A stretch of DNA of 7,991 nucleotides from Thermotogae bacterium (GTDB lineage: Bacteria > Thermotogota > Thermotogae > Petrotogales > Kosmotogaceae), in NCBI GenBank assembly GCA_003643975.1, contig QNAR01000065.1:1-7991 (forward strand). Direction: 5' to 3'. How positions within the stretch are numbered: the stretch's first letter is position 1; the number at the start of each line of letters is the position of its first letter. The translations under genes were made by a program, and so were the position numbers. The notes under the pieces were generated by a model. The model had not been told where the DNA came from and did not search any database. It saw nothing but the letters and a program-made list of their open reading frames with translations. This document shows positions 6,006 through 7,991 of this stretch, in pieces.

Positions 6006-7901
6006 ATGAGAAGCACAATAGATGATTACAGTTTCGACATTGTTGTTGTTGGTGCGGGTCATGCTGGCATCGAAGCTGGGTTGGCTTCTGCTAAAGCTGG
6101 AATGAAAACTCTTGTACTTGCCATAAATCTTGACACCGTCGGTTGGGCACCTTGCAATCCGGCAGTAGGCGGTCCAGCCAAAGGTGTTGTCGCAAGGGAA
6201 GTTGATGCCCTGGGCGGCCAAATAGCAAAAACAACTGATAAAACGGCCATAAATATTCGCATGCTCAATACCAGCAAAGGACCTGCTGTCAGAGCATTAA
6301 GGGCTCAAATAGACAAAAAAGAATATAGCATTGAGATGAAAAGAGCTCTTGAAAATCAAGAGAATCTCTATTTAAGAAGCGCCATAGCGACAGAAATTCT
6401 GGTTGAAAATGGTAAAGTTGCTGGTGTCGTAACACATTTCGGCCAAGTTTACCGTTGTAAAGCGGCTATTATAACAACTGGAACTTTTTTAGGCGGAAAG
6501 ATCGTCATTGGTCCAAAAGCATTTGAAGCCGGGCGTTTAGGAGAATTCCCTTCAAAAATGCTCAGCGAATCGTTAAAAAAACTCGGCTTTAAACTTGCAC
6601 GTTTCAAAACAGGGACGCCAGCCAGAATACTTGGAAATTCCATAGACTTTTCAAAAATGGAAAGGCAGGACACTTCAGATACTCCTCTTGCATTTTCCTA
6701 TTTCTCTGAGCCAAGAGTGTTGCCTAAGGATAGCCCTTGCTGGCTCACTAAAACCAATCCAAGAACTCATTCGATAATCAGGCGCGATATACAATTCTCC
6801 CCTCTTTATGGCGATGTGAAGTTAATCCATTCCATAGGCCCGAGATATTGCCCTTCGATTGAAGACAAAGTTCTAAAATTTTCTTCTAAAGACAGCCATC
6901 AGATTTTTGTAGAACCCGAAGGCAGAAACACAGGTGAGTACTATTTGAATGGACTATCAACAAGCCTGCCTTTTAAAACACAGGTGGAAATGGTTCATTC
7001 AGTGGAAGGCCTTGAGAAGGCTGTTATAATGAGACCAGCATATGCTGTTGAATATGATTTTGTAATCCCTGAACAGCTTCATCCCACCCTTGAATCTAAG
7101 CTGGTGGAAAACCTCTATTTCGCCGGCCAAGTGAATGGCACCAGCGGATACGAGGAGGCAGCTGGACAGGGTATCGTAGCTGGCATAAATGCATCTGCGA
7201 AACTCAAGGGTGCTGAACCATTGGTTCTGAAGAGATCCGAGGCTTATATAGGCGTTATGATCGATGACCTTGTTACCCGAGGTGTCGATGAACCCTACCG
7301 CCTTCTCACATCAAGAGCTGAATATAGACTAATGCTGAGACATGATAACGCACATTTGAGACTCACGGAATATGGTTATAGGTATGGCCTCATACCTAGA
7401 TGGTTCTATGACAAAGTCGTGATTATTCGTGAAGCCATTAACCGGGAGGTGAGTCGATTGAATGACATTGTTCTCAAACCTTCGAATTCTGTAAACAACA
7501 AATTGCTATCTGCGGGGACAACGGCAATATATCAACCTACTAGACTTGCTCAGCTCCTAAAACGACCGGAAATAACTTATTCTCTGCTAAAGGATTTTGA
7601 CCCTCAACCTATATCGGATAGCTCACTTGCTGAACAGGTTGAAACTACAATGAAATACGAAGGGTACATTAACCGCTTGAGACAAGAAATAAACCGTTTC
7701 GAAAAGCTCGAGAATGAACTCATACCTGGCGATATTGACTATGATAAAGTGCCCAATTTGTCCACCGAAAGTAAAGAGAAATTAAAAAAACTCAGACCTA
7801 TGTCCGTTGGCCAAGCTATGAGAATACCCGGTATAAAGCCAGCAGATATCTTGAATCTTTCAACCTATCTCACCAGCCTGAAAAGGAGGCATAACCATTG
7901 A
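6006..7901 (+). CDS. mnmG: tRNA uridine-5-carboxymethylaminomethyl modification enzyme MnmG (GidA)
   Basis: FAD-binding subunit that works with the GTPase MnmE to place the (carboxymethyl)aminomethyl group on C5 of wobble U34 in certain tRNAs. The length, 631 residues, matches the family (E. coli 629). The N-terminal dinucleotide fold is VVVGAGHAGIEAG (13-25). PCNPAVGG (49-56) contains C50, and IGPRYCPSIEDKV (277-289) contains C282; these correspond to the two conserved cysteines of E. coli MnmG. AGQVNGTSGYEEAAGQG (373-389) is the second family signature. The C-terminal helical domain that binds tRNA and MnmE ends with MSVGQAMRIPGIKPADI (599-615). The SD (GGAGG, 5993-5997) is 8 nt before the ATG at 6006; an ATG at 6001 is out of frame. 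The stop overlaps the next gene by 4 bases. No mnmE is present in the window. Confidence 0.98.
   Translation: MRSTIDDYSFDIVVVGAGHAGIEAGLASAKAGMKTLVLAINLDTVGWAPCNPAVGGPAKGVVAREVDALGGQIAKTTDKTAINIRMLNTSKGPAVRALRAQIDKKEYSIEMKRALENQENLYLRSAIATEILVENGKVAGVVTHFGQVYRCKAAIITTGTFLGGKIVIGPKAFEAGRLGEFPSKMLSESLKKLGFKLARFKTGTPARILGNSIDFSKMERQDTSDTPLAFSYFSEPRVLPKDSPCWLTKTNPRTHSIIRRDIQFSPLYGDVKLIHSIGPRYCPSIEDKVLKFSSKDSHQIFVEPEGRNTGEYYLNGLSTSLPFKTQVEMVHSVEGLEKAVIMRPAYAVEYDFVIPEQLHPTLESKLVENLYFAGQVNGTSGYEEAAGQGIVAGINASAKLKGAEPLVLKRSEAYIGVMIDDLVTRGVDEPYRLLTSRAEYRLMLRHDNAHLRLTEYGYRYGLIPRWFYDKVVIIREAINREVSRLNDIVLKPSNSVNNKLLSAGTTAIYQPTRLAQLLKRPEITYSLLKDFDPQPISDSSLAEQVETTMKYEGYINRLRQEINRFEKLENELIPGDIDYDKVPNLSTESKEKLKKLRPMSVGQAMRIPGIKPADILNLSTYLTSLKRRHNH
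7881..7889 (+). promoter_or_regulatory. Ribosome binding site inside the mnmG end, supporting a TTG start
   Basis: AAAAGGAGG within the last mnmG codons, 8 nt before the TTG at 7898. Its strength and spacing support TTG as the start of the overlapping downstream gene. Confidence 0.8.
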
Positions 7902-7991
7902 GCCGTGAAAAAATATATGTTTTTGGCCATAGGCAGCCTGATACCGATTCGATTGCAAGTGTAATTGGCTATGCTTATATGAAAAACCAGA
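7898..7991 (+). CDS. Family II (DHH) manganese-dependent inorganic pyrophosphatase-like protein, N-terminus only (3' end beyond right edge)
   Basis: Thirty-one codons are visible. The start is TTG at 7898, overlapping the mnmG stop in the tetranucleotide TTGA, with a strong SD 8 nt upstream. The protein begins with a short beta strand followed by FGHRQPDTDSI (9-19), which matches the N-terminal motif of family II pyrophosphatases (B. subtilis PpaC has FGHQNPDTDTI). H11, D15 and D17 are the expected metal ligands. The helix ASVIGYAYMKNQ follows, as in that family. The enzyme would hydrolyse pyrophosphate to phosphate in the cytoplasm. Too little is visible to tell a short catalytic form from the long form with CBS/DRTGG regulatory domains, or to exclude another DHH phosphoesterase. 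The overlap indicates co-expression with mnmG. Confidence 0.8.
   Translation, partial: MSREKIYVFGHRQPDTDSIASVIGYAYMKNQ

Noticed and set aside
5982..6673. Minus-strand frames opposite the start of mnmG
   Set aside because: They are antisense to a full-length, well-conserved mnmG and show no family resemblance or ribosome binding site.
1..7991. tRNA or rRNA genes, CRISPR array, insertion sequence or prophage traces
   Set aside because: Read by eye, no cloverleaf-like segment, regularly spaced repeats, transposase frame or terminal inverted repeats were found; almost the whole window is occupied by recognisable coding sequence.

Overview
The window looks like a chromosomal segment from a member of the Thermotogota, possibly the Kosmotoga/Mesotoga side of the group. 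The main reason is the maltose transporter block. Its MalE is close to the Thermotoga type, and its MalG carries a very long insert after the first membrane helix, which I recall as a Thermotogales trait. The phylum is inference from remembered protein sequences; nothing was searched. All open frames use ordinary bacterial signals with strong GGAGG-type Shine-Dalgarno (SD) sequences.

Layout from left to right: (1) 1-4379, minus strand, is a maltose/maltodextrin ABC importer operon transcribed malE -> malF -> malG. MalE is the secreted binding protein, MalF a permease with a large extracytoplasmic loop, and MalG is cut by the left edge after 452 codons. malF and malG overlap by one base. malE and malF are separated by an 84-bp spacer holding a perfect 8-bp GC-rich hairpin. 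(2) 4380-4554 is an intergenic stretch with a consensus extended -10 promoter and a 13-bp palindrome in the malE leader. (3) 4555-5955, minus strand, is a stand-alone carboxyltransferase subunit of the oxaloacetate decarboxylase / pyruvate carboxylase B type, without a biotin domain. (4) 5956-6005 is a 50-bp divergent spacer. (5) 6006-7901, plus strand, is mnmG (gidA), the tRNA wobble-uridine modification enzyme. It overlaps by 4 bases a TTG-started gene for a family II (DHH) pyrophosphatase-like protein that runs off the right edge.

The three Mal proteins should form one importer: MalE captures maltodextrins outside the membrane and delivers them to the MalF-MalG channel. No ATPase gene (malK) lies in the window, so the motor must be encoded elsewhere. 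The carboxyltransferase gene lies upstream of malE in the same direction with no convincing terminator between them, so read-through into the mal operon is possible. The mnmG/pyrophosphatase pair is a housekeeping unit running the other way.

I found no RNA genes, mobile elements, CRISPR arrays or clear foreign islands. The most unusual item is the roughly 390-residue (still incomplete) helical, charged insert in MalG. It is probably a known lineage feature, but I know of no assigned role. Nothing else suggests an undescribed system.
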